From: DATKDU01 sp035512595
GTDB lineage: Bacteria; Planctomycetota; Planctomycetia; Pirellulales; Pirellulaceae
Direction: 5' to 3'
NCBI GenBank assembly: GCA_035512595.1
Contig: DATKDU010000005.1
Location: forward strand, 1-19,026
DNA length: 19,026 nt
In this document: in pieces, positions 9,984 through 17,398 of the stretch
Layout: the number at the start of each line of letters is the position of its first letter
How positions within the stretch are numbered: the stretch's first letter is position 1
Notes under the pieces: generated by a model
Seen by the model: the letters and a program-made list of their open reading frames with translations, nothing else
Databases searched by the model: none
Told to the model about the DNA's origin: nothing
Translations under genes and position numbers: made by a program

Positions 9984-10002
9984 ACTGAGACTCACTATCA
10001 GT
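9984..10002. promoter_or_regulatory. Fur-box-like operator
   Basis: ACTGAGACTCACTATCAGT is an interrupted palindrome with seven of nine symmetric pairs. Its core, TGAGACTCACTATCA (9986-10000), matches the classic Fur core TGATAATCATTATCA at 12 of 15 positions. It overlaps the predicted transcription start, a position suited to repression. The last gene of the downstream operon is hemP, a common Fur target in other bacteria. The match was counted by eye; binding is inferred. Confidence 0.55.
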
Positions 10003-10112
10003 ATTTTGTAAGCCAGCCAGGGCGATGGATTGCCCCGCCAGCCACTTTTCCAAACGTCTCCTTCGCGGCCAGGGTCTCTGCTGCGGAAAAAGCACACGCT
10101 TTGGAGGTTGGC

Positions 10113-11021
10113 ATGTATCGCTCTCAATCGTTGTCTCGCAGCAGCCACCGGGGGTTTACCCTCGTCGAACTGCTCGTCGTGATCGCCATCATCGGCATTC
10201 TGGTGGCGCTGCTGCTCCCCGCGGTCCAGTTCGCTCGTGAAGCGGCCCGCCGCATGCAGTGCCAGAACCAACTCAAACAGATTTCGCTCGCCGTTCATTA
10301 CTACCACGACTCGCTCAAGCTGCTTCCTCCCGGAGACACGTCTGGAAATCTGGCCGGCGCCAGCGCGTTTACGGCGATCCTGCCGTTTCTCGAGCTGGAA
10401 AACACCGTCCGCTATTACGACTTCTCCAAAGGAAACAGCAACCCGTACAACATGCAGGTGGTATCGCAGCGGATCCCGCTCTTTCTCTGTCCCTCCTGCG
10501 TCTTCATCCGCGGAGTGCCGATCGCCGGCTGTGACGCCAACAACCGCGCGCCGGGAACGTACGCCTTTTGCAGCGGCTCGCTCGATCCGTGGGCCGGCGT
10601 TTCCCCTCTCGGCCCGGCGAACAACGGCGCGATCGTCTATCCCCCCAGCGGCACGACCAATTTCGCCTCGATCACCGACGGCACCTCCAACACGTTCCTG
10701 GCGGGCGAATCGCACTGGGGCTTCAAGGACTATTTGTTCACCAGCGGACCGTGCAATGGCCAGGTTCGCGGCGGCTTCACCTATTGGTCGTCGCCGTATC
10801 CGCTGGCAACCATGTTCACCACCCAAGGGGGCTTCAACCCCAAGGCGATGCTCGGCGTGACCAGGCGGCTTTCCAATTTCCGCTCGAACCATCCGGGCGG
10901 CGTGAATATGGCCAATTGCGATGGCTCCGTCCGCTACTGGTCGGAGAACACGCATCAAGGAATCCTCGATGCCACGGCGACCCGCTACGGCAGCGAGGCC
11001 ATCAGCTTTGACCAGAACTAG
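10113..11021 (+). CDS. DUF1559 prepilin-like secreted protein
   Basis: A 302-residue protein. ATG 10113 has GGAGG five bases upstream; the earlier in-frame TTG at 10101 is ruled out by this. The N-terminus is a type IV prepilin signal: basic leader, then G14/F15-TLVE19 and LLVVIAIIGILVALLLPAV, a hydrophobic helix with the conserved Glu at mature position 5. The body follows the planctomycete DUF1559 (SBP_bac_10-like) pattern, including REAARRMQCQNQLKQI, an ITDGTSNTFLAGES segment, and the C-terminal H260-PGGVNMANC-D270-G-SVRYW motif. Such proteins are greatly expanded in Planctomycetes and are thought to be pseudopilins or cell-surface proteins. Here it is the first gene after a Fur-box-like operator, and a lipoprotein gene follows after 35 bases, so a role at the surface under iron control is a reasonable inference. 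Confidence 0.92.
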   Translation: MYRSQSLSRSSHRGFTLVELLVVIAIIGILVALLLPAVQFAREAARRMQCQNQLKQISLAVHYYHDSLKLLPPGDTSGNLAGASAFTAILPFLELENTVRYYDFSKGNSNPYNMQVVSQRIPLFLCPSCVFIRGVPIAGCDANNRAPGTYAFCSGSLDPWAGVSPLGPANNGAIVYPPSGTTNFASITDGTSNTFLAGESHWGFKDYLFTSGPCNGQVRGGFTYWSSPYPLATMFTTQGGFNPKAMLGVTRRLSNFRSNHPGGVNMANCDGSVRYWSENTHQGILDATATRYGSEAISFDQN

Positions 11022-11056
11022 CTTCACGGCTCACGCGATCTGCCCGGGGACCAAAC

Positions 11057-11527
11057 ATGTTCATCCAAAACGATCGATACTGCCGCTGGTTGCGGCCGCT
11101 GCTCCTGGTGTGTCTGTCGGCCAGTCTGACGGGCTGTGGTGAATCGGGGCCGCCCCGAGCGGCAATCGAAGGGGAGGTCACCATCGGCGGCCAGCCGCTG
11201 AAGGCGGGGCGAATCACTTTCGCCCCGCAAGCTCCGACGCAAGGCCCCGCCACGACGCTGGCCATCGTCGCTGGCCGCTACCAGGCCGAACGATCCCACG
11301 GGCCGCTCGTCGGTCTGAACCTGATTCAGGTCGAAGCGGATCCCGACCTGGGTTTTCCGCTCGACGACGAGCAGGCCTTCGCCGCGCTGGGCGCGATGCC
11401 GGCGATATGGCAGCCCATTCAGCCGGAATTCAACCTGAATTCCCAGCTCACCACCGAGATTCGCGCGGGTGAAGTCAACCGCTGCGACGTGACTATCCCG
11501 GCGATCGTCCCGTCGGCACGAAACTAA
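11057..11527 (+). CDS. Small lipoprotein of planctomycete type
   Basis: A 156-residue protein with GGGGA six bases before ATG 11057. A basic start (RYCRWLRP) leads into LLLVCLSASLTG-C27, a clear lipobox, so the mature protein should be lipidated at Cys27. The next part, AIEGEVTIGGQPLKAGRITFAPQ, is the hallmark of small beta-sandwich (carboxypeptidase-regulatory-like) lipoproteins found beside DUF1559 genes in Planctomycetes. No catalytic motif is visible. The pairing DUF1559 plus lipoprotein recurs in the phylum, which suggests they act together on the cell surface. It lies 35 bases after the DUF1559 gene and 29 bases before the next one, consistent with one transcript. Confidence 0.88.
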   Translation: MFIQNDRYCRWLRPLLLVCLSASLTGCGESGPPRAAIEGEVTIGGQPLKAGRITFAPQAPTQGPATTLAIVAGRYQAERSHGPLVGLNLIQVEADPDLGFPLDDEQAFAALGAMPAIWQPIQPEFNLNSQLTTEIRAGEVNRCDVTIPAIVPSARN

Positions 11528-11556
11528 CCGTTCCCCACTTACTCTAGGGTCCTTTC

Positions 11557-12909
11557 ATGTTCCGACTTCCATCGCTACTCGCCTTCGCCGCCGCTAGCCT
11601 GGCGGCGCACGCAGCACAGGCCCACTTCGTCTGGGTCGCCGTCCAAAACGATTCCACCGGACAGCCCCAGGCTCACGTCTGGTTCAGCGAGCTGGCCGAG
11701 CCCGACGACGCGGCACTGATCGACAAGATCGCCCAAACGAAGGCTTGGAGCCGCGCCGCGGGGAAAAAAGAAGGGACCGCGCTCGCGCTGGTCAAGGAGG
11801 TCAAGGACGGCGGCGGCGCGCTGGTCGGCAAGCTCCCCGGCGATGCGGCGGCCGTTTCCGCCCGCTGTGCCTATGGCGTCATCGAACGCCGCGGCATGGT
11901 CTTCCGCCTGGAGTATTACGCCAAGTATCTCGACGGTTCGTCGCCCGACCTCAAGGCCCTCGCCCGCGAAGAGCAGTTCGACCTGGACGTCGTGCCGGAG
12001 CTGTCGGGAAAGGAGTGCAAGCTGGTCGTGCTTTGGAAAGGGAAGCCAGCCGCCGGCAGTGAGATCGTCGCTTTCGATGCGACCGGCGATCAGCACGACC
12101 TGAAAACGGACGATCACGGCGTCGCCAAGCTGCCGCTGGGCAAGCCGGGTTTGTACTCGATCCGCGCCAAGTGGGTCTCCGAGGAATCGGGCAAGGACGG
12201 CGACAAGGAGTACGAGCACGCCAATCACTACTGCACGCTGGCCCTCAACGTTCCTGGTGACAAGGCCGCCAGCGCGGCGTCCGCGGTGGACATAGTCCGC
12301 CTGGCGCGGCAGGCCCGCGCCATGTGGGACAACTTCCCCGGCTTCGAAGCCGATCTGAAGTTGTTCGCCGAGGACCGGTCGCAGCAGGGGCGGATCAAGG
12401 TGTCCGCCAGCGGAGAAGTCGCGCTGTCCGGCTTCGAGCTCACCGACGACAAGCCGATCCTGCAAATGCTGCGGTCGCTCGTATCCCACCGGCTCGGCCG
12501 CGGGGCGGATGACGAGTCGGTCTCGTTCATGGACGAGCAGCTCGATCATCCGCTCGGCCGGCTGATCAAGTTCGACGAGGACGTCTCGATGGGGAGCCAC
12601 TACCGCATCCAGGGGGATGTCATCCGCCAGGTCAACCGCAAGACCGACAGCGGCCGCTTCACGATCAGCGTGTTCCAAGTCCGCCGCAATGCCGAGGGGA
12701 AATATCTGCCAGGGGTTTACAGCGTGAACTTCTGGAATGCCGACGGCACGCTCCGTTCCAATGCCACCACGTGCGAAACGTGGATCCGCGTCGGCGCGTT
12801 CGACCTGCCGCTGACGCACGATTCGGTGACTGCCGGCAAGGATGTTCACAAGACCGTGCGAATGGAGTTTTCACAGCACCGGCTGCTGGAGAAAGCCGCG
12901 GCGAAGTAG
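11557..12909 (+). CDS. Secreted DUF4198-DUF3386 fusion protein
   Basis: A 450-residue protein with AGGG seven bases before ATG 11557. A signal peptide (MFRLPSLLAFAAASLAAHAAQA) should be cut before His23, so the mature protein begins HFVWV. Residues 23 to about 235 resemble DUF4198, the NikM-like periplasmic domain seen near metal transporters: an initial His-Phe-x-Trp, then Ig-like strands such as CKLVVLWKGKPAAGSEIVAFD and LPLGKPGLYSIRAKW. Residues about 244-440 resemble DUF3386, best known from cyanobacteria and plants: VDIVRLARQARAMWDNFPGF, followed by a beta-rich body ending GKDVHKTVRMEFSQHRLLE. Domain assignment is from memory of these families. Its position between a Fur-box-like operator and hemP points to iron or haem handling outside the cytoplasm. 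An amino-terminal His often binds metal in other secreted proteins, but here that is speculation. Confidence 0.82.
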   Translation: MFRLPSLLAFAAASLAAHAAQAHFVWVAVQNDSTGQPQAHVWFSELAEPDDAALIDKIAQTKAWSRAAGKKEGTALALVKEVKDGGGALVGKLPGDAAAVSARCAYGVIERRGMVFRLEYYAKYLDGSSPDLKALAREEQFDLDVVPELSGKECKLVVLWKGKPAAGSEIVAFDATGDQHDLKTDDHGVAKLPLGKPGLYSIRAKWVSEESGKDGDKEYEHANHYCTLALNVPGDKAASAASAVDIVRLARQARAMWDNFPGFEADLKLFAEDRSQQGRIKVSASGEVALSGFELTDDKPILQMLRSLVSHRLGRGADDESVSFMDEQLDHPLGRLIKFDEDVSMGSHYRIQGDVIRQVNRKTDSGRFTISVFQVRRNAEGKYLPGVYSVNFWNADGTLRSNATTCETWIRVGAFDLPLTHDSVTAGKDVHKTVRMEFSQHRLLEKAAAK

Positions 12910-12932
12910 TTGCCCGGACTGACCCCGCGTTT

Positions 12933-12979
12933 CCGCCGCCGCGTCTCATCACCCCAGGTCGCGGCGGCGGGACGTTTTT
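12933..12979 (+). promoter_or_regulatory. GC-rich hairpin with T-run just before hemP
   Basis: CCGCCGCCGCG (12933-12943) and CGCGGCGGCGG (12960-12970) form a perfect 11-bp stem with a 16-base loop. GACG and five T residues follow (12975-12979). The hemP Shine-Dalgarno sequence begins two bases later. It could be an attenuator or leaky terminator that lowers hemP expression, or an mRNA-stabilising structure. Confidence 0.55.
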
Positions 12980-12993
12980 CGAGGGCGCACGAC

Positions 12994-13191
12994 ATGATTC
13001 CCGAAGCTGACCTCTCCGCCGCGACGCAGCCCGACGCCATTGCCATCCAGCCGCCGCCGGTCGCCGCGCCCAAGGAGCTGTGGTATTCCGAGGAGCTGTT
13101 TGGCCAGCGCCGCGAGATCCTGATCAAGCATGGCGACGAGATCTATCGCCTCCGCTGCACGCGGCAGGGAAAGCTGATCCTCAACAAGTAG
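12994..13191 (+). CDS. hemP: Haemin uptake protein HemP
   Basis: A 65-residue protein. ATG 12994 has GAGGG eight bases upstream; the open frame extends back to a TTG at 12910 across the hairpin, which is unlikely to be coding. The C-terminal half, from about residue 32, matches HemP: SEELFGQRREILIKHG, then DEIYRLRCTRQGKLILNK. The family ends in (Y)RLRxTRQGKLILxK. The first 28 residues are Ala/Pro-rich, with no signal peptide. HemP is a small cytoplasmic protein associated with haem/iron uptake loci and is typically Fur-regulated; in some bacteria it activates haem receptor expression. Usual neighbours such as a TonB-dependent receptor are absent here. The upstream genes instead encode planctomycete surface and periplasmic proteins. 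Confidence 0.88.
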   Translation: MIPEADLSAATQPDAIAIQPPPVAAPKELWYSEELFGQRREILIKHGDEIYRLRCTRQGKLILNK

Positions 13192-13241
13192 GTCCACCGT
13201 GCCGAGGCGGACGTTGAACGGCGCAGCGTCCTTGCCCGTAG

Positions 13242-13266
13242 AGGTCCCGTCCGGCAGACGGGACCT
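13242..13266. repeat. Palindromic element between convergent genes
   Basis: AGGTCCCGTC (13242-13251) and GACGGGACCT (13257-13266) form a perfect 10-bp inverted repeat with a CGGCA loop. It lies between hemP and the convergent - strand gene ending at 13272. It lacks a T-run, so it is a poor intrinsic terminator. The sequence has the look of an interspersed palindromic (REP-like) element; I cannot check its copy number from this window. Confidence 0.5.
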
Positions 13267-13271
13267 ACTGC

Positions 13272-13664
13272 TCAAGACTCCGGCTTCAGGTCTTCGGGCG
13301 ACACCTCTTCCATCACGTACGCTTCCAGCGGCACAATCTCTTCCTCCGCCGCTGGCTCGGTTGGGGCGGCGGCAAACGCCTCGTCACTGAGGAATCCCAG
13401 TGCCTCCCGCTCGCTGACGGCGGCCGTGTAAACCGTCGTCAGGTGGCTGATATGCTCGGTCAAATCCCAGATGCGGTGGACAATGCCGACGACGCGGAGC
13501 CAGGCCAGCGAGTCGGCCGCGTCGAGCATGCTCTGACTGTGCAGGATGTCGCCGACGTGGATCGGCTGGAGCGGAATGGTCGTCGCAAACTGCACCAGCA
13601 CTCGCTCGCGCTCTCCCGGCGCGATGATGTCCATGAAGTAGCGAACGCTTTTGGCCTCTCCCAT
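13272..13664 (-). CDS. Hypothetical protein, 130 residues
   Basis: I do not recognise this protein. The start was placed at ATG 13664, with an AAGGAA-type site about ten bases upstream, rather than at the longer frame up to 13844, which would overlap the WD40 gene. It begins MGEAKSVRYFMDIIAPGERE, suggesting a compact alpha/beta fold: VLVQFATTIPLQPIHVGDIL, then a DSLAWLRVVGIVHRIWDLTE segment and HLTTVYTAAV. The last 45 residues are rich in Glu, Ala and Pro (EPAAEEEIVPLE) and are probably disordered. No signal peptide, membrane segment or catalytic motif is seen. It starts 32 bases after the WD40 gene's stop, so it is probably the third gene of that operon. Confidence 0.7.
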   Translation of the reverse strand: MGEAKSVRYFMDIIAPGERERVLVQFATTIPLQPIHVGDILHSQSMLDAADSLAWLRVVGIVHRIWDLTEHISHLTTVYTAAVSEREALGFLSDEAFAAAPTEPAAEEEIVPLEAYVMEEVSPEDLKPES

Positions 13665-13696
13665 CGTTCCCGTTCCTTGCTCTTGGTGCCGGTCGC

Positions 13697-14701
13697 TTAC
13701 CGCTTGTCCGCCAGCCGGCTGACGCGCAGGTGATTGTCGAAGTGGGGCGTCGCGATGTGCAGCAGGTCCGGCGACAGGGACATATCGCGAGGAACATTGG
13801 GAAGCTTGAACGCCTGAAACTCGTTCTTCTCCGTTCCCTTCCAAAAGAACAAAAAGCCGCCGCCGCGCCCGCCGCCGCCGGCCACCACGAAACCCTGCGG
13901 ATGAAACGCCACGTTCCAGGCGACGCCTTGCACGTTCGCTTTACTTGCGTATTGCACGACCTCTTTCCCATCGGCCCAATTCACGACCACCACGCACACG
14001 TTGCCGATCCCCGCAAACGCATTGCTCACGTTCGTGATCCCGCTGGCCGCCAGTTGCGTCCCGTCGGCATTAAAAGCCAGCCCGCGCGTGCCGCCGATGT
14101 CGGCCTTGAACGTCTCGTCGTACTTGGACAGCACGGGAATCGTGAACCGCCGCGTTTCTTTCCCCGCCTCCAGGTCCCACTCGATCACGTTGGCCATCAG
14201 ATCGCCGGTGGCGAGGCGCTTTCCGTCCGGATGAAACGCCACGCCGTAGATGTGGCGCGGATGGCCGCTGAGCTCCTTCACCAGCGAGCCGTCGGCAATC
14301 TTCCAAATCCTGACCACCAGGTCATTGCCGACGGAGGCCAGCAGCTCGCCGCTGGGACTGACCGCCAGGGCGCGAATCCAACCCTGATGAGCTTCGATGG
14401 TCCGAGCCGGCGCTGGCTTCTCTGCGGCAACGGGCCACCAGATCAACCGCCCGTCATAGCCGCCGGTGATCAGCGACTGGCCGTCGGCCGAGAAGGCCAT
14501 CGCCCGCACCCAGCTTTCGTGTCCCGCCAACTCGGTCTTGCTCCCGCTCTCCGCATCGAACCGCCAGACGCGGCCGTCCTGGGCGCCGGCAAAAATCCAT
14601 TTGCCCGCGGGATCGAAGCGGCACGCGATGAGGGGCGAGTCGTGCTTCCACTCCTTGGCGACGTGCGTCTTCGCCGGATCGGCCTGTGCGGGCATCTGCA
14701 T
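13697..14701 (-). CDS. WD40 repeat beta-propeller protein
   Basis: A 334-residue protein. ATG 14701 was chosen because AGGAG lies seven bases upstream; a GTG one codon earlier is possible. Successive WD40 blades are visible: LIACRFDPAGKWIFAGAQDG-RVWRFD, VRAMAFSADGQSLITGGYDG-LIWW, IRALAVSPSGELLASVGNDL-VRIW, and IYGVAFHPDGKRLATGD-VIEWDLEAG, then more divergent blades. The total suggests a six- or seven-bladed propeller filling the whole protein. A Gly-rich stretch (VVAGGGGRGGGFLFFW) interrupts one late blade. No signal peptide or kinase domain is fused to it. WD40 proteins are scaffolds; no partner can be named. It lies 89 bases after the Dabb gene and 32 bases before the hypothetical gene, all in the same direction. 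Confidence 0.9.
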   Translation of the reverse strand: MQMPAQADPAKTHVAKEWKHDSPLIACRFDPAGKWIFAGAQDGRVWRFDAESGSKTELAGHESWVRAMAFSADGQSLITGGYDGRLIWWPVAAEKPAPARTIEAHQGWIRALAVSPSGELLASVGNDLVVRIWKIADGSLVKELSGHPRHIYGVAFHPDGKRLATGDLMANVIEWDLEAGKETRRFTIPVLSKYDETFKADIGGTRGLAFNADGTQLAASGITNVSNAFAGIGNVCVVVVNWADGKEVVQYASKANVQGVAWNVAFHPQGFVVAGGGGRGGGFLFFWKGTEKNEFQAFKLPNVPRDMSLSPDLLHIATPHFDNHLRVSRLADKR

Positions 14702-14790
14702 CACGATCTCCTGTGCCGCGGATATTCAGCCACAGCAGATAGGTTAGTTGGGAGGAAGCGCCGCGGTCAACCAAACCGCGGCCGGATCGC

Positions 14791-15198
14791 TTACCGCGCC
14801 GCCCAGTAGTCAAACACGACCACCTTCTCCCGCTTGTCGCGGACCACTTTCACGTACTCGTCGTGTGCCGGGTGCTTGAGGTACGTCTCCCGCCCCGCCT
14901 CGTCCTGGAACGTGACGACGAACACGTGCGTGAACCCCTCCGACTTCCCTTCGTGGCTCACATTCGCCCCGTGCTCGAAGCCGACGATCGCGTCGATTTT
15001 CTTCGGCAGTCCGGCAAAGGCGTCGATGACCTCCTGAACCTGCTCTTTGGTCGTGGCGGGCTTAAACTGGTACATGACGATGTGCCGCAGGACTTTTTCG
15101 TTTTCCTTTTCCGGCGCCGCCGTCGAAGCGGAAGCGACAATACCCACCAGTGCCGCACCCGCCAGGGCTGCGGCAGCCGAAAACAAAATGGCTCGCAT
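14791..15198 (-). CDS. Secreted Dabb (stress-responsive A/B barrel) domain protein
   Basis: A 135-residue protein with GAGGA nine bases before ATG 15198. It begins with a signal peptide (RAILFSAAAALAGAALVGIVASAS, cut near STA-A). The rest is a single Dabb ferredoxin-like domain: VLRHIVMYQFKPATTKEQVQ, then FAGLPKKIDAIVGFEHGANVS, FTHVFVVTFQDEAGRETYLKHPAHDEY, and VVFDYW. This matches the PF07876 pattern RHxVxFKFK...FxHxFxVxFxDxxxLxxYxxHPxHxxF. Such domains dimerise; functions are varied and often unknown. Secreted single-domain versions are common in Planctomycetes. It is the first gene of a probable three-gene - strand operon. The link to the WD40 protein is by position only. Confidence 0.9.
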   Translation of the reverse strand: MRAILFSAAAALAGAALVGIVASASTAAPEKENEKVLRHIVMYQFKPATTKEQVQEVIDAFAGLPKKIDAIVGFEHGANVSHEGKSEGFTHVFVVTFQDEAGRETYLKHPAHDEYVKVVRDKREKVVVFDYWAAR

Positions 15199-15964
15199 GG
15201 TCTCGTTTCCTCAGGAGTCGGGATCGGTCGAACGTCATTCACGCCCCCGATGTTAGTGCGAACGACGTGCGCTTGCTACGCACGGTGCTCCGCTCGCCCG
15301 CGAGAGCCCTATCTGGGCATTTGACACGCCCCGGGGGGCAGTCTGCCAACTTGTTCACCACTGACTCTCGGTTCCGAACTCTGGTCGGTTCGTTGCCGCC
15401 GGGGCCGAATGACAAGCGACTAGCCCATCCGTGTTCCCTTTATCATCTTCCTGGCTCGACATAACCATCATTCGTAGAGCACGCCATTGCCGGCAGAGTG
15501 TTAGTTATGGCCAGATGTATACATGTGTGGCACAGCATTTGCAGCCACCCTTCCGGCGGCCTGCCATTTCGGCCGGTCGCTGCTGCGCGCTGTTGGTCTT
15601 TGAAAATCCGGTAGACGAAGGCTTGGGAGCGACGCCTGGCGATCAGGCGCATTAGCCAATTGTGCGCTGATCGGCGCTAATCGCCCGCGGCAGTGCCCAA
15701 GACGCCGGCGTGAGTGCAAGTCGTTGGCGCATTGGAACATACGTTCACAGTTCGCCACGGACTGCAGCGGAGCGGCACTTATTAAAGAAAAAAAGGGTCG
15801 AAATCGCAAAGCATGAGCTGATAAAGAGTTAAGGGCGACATATAAACCGGTGTAAATGCTCGATTCGCTTATCACTTCACCCGAGAGGATTCAGGCGAAT
15901 TCCTGAAGCTCTGGCGACAACTCCAGCTACGGGTCGCGCGGTTTTCGCGGGGGATGCCAGATGG
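15199..15964. other. 766-base intergenic region, no convincing gene
   Basis: It lies between the Dabb gene (upstream side) and the alcohol dehydrogenase (downstream side). Open frames on both strands lack family features, good ribosome binding sites and codon bias. An AT-rich stretch (15781-15870) contrasts with the surrounding DNA. Small inverted repeats occur: CGCCTG/CAGGCG (15633-15649), TTCAGG/CCTGAA (15890-15907) and the palindrome ATGTATACAT near 15515-15525. Promoter elements for the Dabb operon should lie near 15200-15300, but no clear -35/-10 pair was found. Confidence 0.5.
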
Positions 15965-17290
15965 TCACCAAATGTATAGAGACTCGTGGAACAACCTCGA
16001 CAATTCCTCTTCCCCTGCCGGGATCGGCGACAGCTTCGTCACCCGGTGCTGCGGCAATGTGCCGGCGACGAGGGCTGGGATGTCCTTCTCGGTGTAGCCC
16101 ACGGCCGACAGGCCGTTGGGCATCTCCAGGGCTCGCATGAAGTGGATCACGCGCTCGGCCAGGATCATTCCCGCATCGTCGGCACTTGCGCCTCGTGTAT
16201 CCGCCCCCAGTGCCGCAGCCGCACGCAGGTGGCGCTCGGGCGAAGCCGGCGCGGTGAACCGTACGACGGCAGCCGTCGTGAGGATCACGGAGATGCCGTG
16301 CGGAATGAGCGGATGATCGACCGCGTAGCCGCGCGGGCGAAAGTCGCGCACGCCTCCGGCAATCGGGTACGACATGCCGTGCGGCAGATGGACCCCCGCA
16401 TTGCCGAAGCCAATGCCGGCAATTGCGGCGGCGAGCATCATGGCGGCGCGGGCTTCGTCGTCGGACGGATCGCGCACAGCACGAATCAGCGATTCGTTGA
16501 CCATCTCCAAAGCCCGAATGGCCCACAGGTCGCTGATCGGATTCGACCCCTGATAGGCGGGACGCTCCAGCGGCCGGGCCGGACGGGGGCGGGAGGTGTA
16601 GGCAATCGCCGTGTACGATTCGAGGGCGTGGCTTAGAACATCGAGTCCCGTCGCCGCGGCGACTGCCGGCGGCAGCGTGCGGGTGTTGTCCGGATCGCAG
16701 ATTCCGAGGGTCGGCCGCAGGTAGCGATGGGCGATGCCGGTTTTCGCCTTCTTCTCCAGAAAGTCGAAGATGGCCACGCCGGTCGTTTCGCTGCCGGTGC
16801 CGGCCGTCGTGGGGATGGCGATCAGCGGCCTCAGCGGCGCGGGGACCGGCAGCCCCTTGCCGATCGGTGCGTTGACGTAGTCGAGGAAGTCGGCCGGCCA
16901 GGTCGAATACAGGTTCGCGGCCTTGGCCGTGTCAATCGCACTGCCGCCGCCGACGGCCAAGAAGGCATCGAACTGTCCCTGCGTCGCCACGTCGATGGCC
17001 GTGCGAAAAGTGGCGTCGGTCGGTTCGACCGCCACGCCGCAAAACAGTTCGAAGTCGATCAGCGCCTCCTTGAGCGAAGCGAGGACCGTCTGTCCGGTCG
17101 GCAATTCGACGAGGGCCGGATCGATGACCAGCAATACCCGCCTGGCCTGCAGGTCTCGCAGATCCTGGCCGACCTCGCGAATAATGCCGGTGCCGAAGCG
17201 GAGGTTGGAGGCGGAGAGTTGAAAGGCGGTGTCGTTGGGCATGGACGAGACAGGCCAAGAGGTCGGAGCGCTGGCTAGGGCAGTGGCCAT
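15965..17290 (-). CDS. Iron-type alcohol dehydrogenase, hydroxyacid-oxoacid transhydrogenase-like
   Basis: A 441-residue group III (iron-type) alcohol dehydrogenase. ATG 17290 is preferred, with a GGCGGAA-type site upstream; ATG 17242 (MPNDTAFQLSASNLRFG) is an alternative. The nucleotide-binding motif AVGGGSAIDTAKAANLY and the segment IPTTAGTGSETTGVAIFDF are clear. The metal ligands should be Asp217 and His221 (LDVLSHALESYT), His304 (HLPHGMSYPIAG) and His331 (HPLIPHG). The text follows animal ADHFE1 closely, including FLDYVNAPIGKG, RPAYQGSNPISDLWAI, AIAGIGFGNAGVHL, and the end VGYTEKDIPALVAGTLPQHR. ADHFE1 oxidises 4-hydroxybutyrate to succinate semialdehyde while reducing 2-oxoglutarate to D-2-hydroxyglutarate. 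The actual substrate here is unknown. The divergent neighbour is a semialdehyde dehydrogenase, which suggests a 3- or 4-hydroxy acid. Confidence 0.92.
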   Translation of the reverse strand: MATALASAPTSWPVSSMPNDTAFQLSASNLRFGTGIIREVGQDLRDLQARRVLLVIDPALVELPTGQTVLASLKEALIDFELFCGVAVEPTDATFRTAIDVATQGQFDAFLAVGGGSAIDTAKAANLYSTWPADFLDYVNAPIGKGLPVPAPLRPLIAIPTTAGTGSETTGVAIFDFLEKKAKTGIAHRYLRPTLGICDPDNTRTLPPAVAAATGLDVLSHALESYTAIAYTSRPRPARPLERPAYQGSNPISDLWAIRALEMVNESLIRAVRDPSDDEARAAMMLAAAIAGIGFGNAGVHLPHGMSYPIAGGVRDFRPRGYAVDHPLIPHGISVILTTAAVVRFTAPASPERHLRAAAALGADTRGASADDAGMILAERVIHFMRALEMPNGLSAVGYTEKDIPALVAGTLPQHRVTKLSPIPAGEEELSRLFHESLYIW

Positions 17291-17398
17291 TTTCCGGTTC
17301 CGCCGGACACTTGCAAGCGTGTTGGTTGCGTCGAGCAAAAGGCGCCGATAGGCTGGTCAGCGCGACCGCTCATCGGACAACGAGCGAGGAACCGTTCC

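Noticed and set aside
9963..11027. Long - strand open frame of 354 residues
   Set aside because: It lies entirely antisense to the DUF1559 gene and reflects its high third-position GC. The translation is Arg/Ala/Gly-rich with no family features.
11575..12849. Long - strand open frame of 424 residues
   Set aside because: It is a mirror of the DUF4198-DUF3386 gene, has no signal or motif, and its composition is typical of an antisense shadow.
13730..14809. + strand open frame of 359 residues
   Set aside because: It is antisense to the clear WD40 gene; the translation is His/Arg/Pro-rich and unlike any family.
15501..15875. - strand open frame of 124 residues in the intergenic region
   Set aside because: The composition looks random (many Ser, Arg, Leu), with no ribosome binding site and no family pattern.
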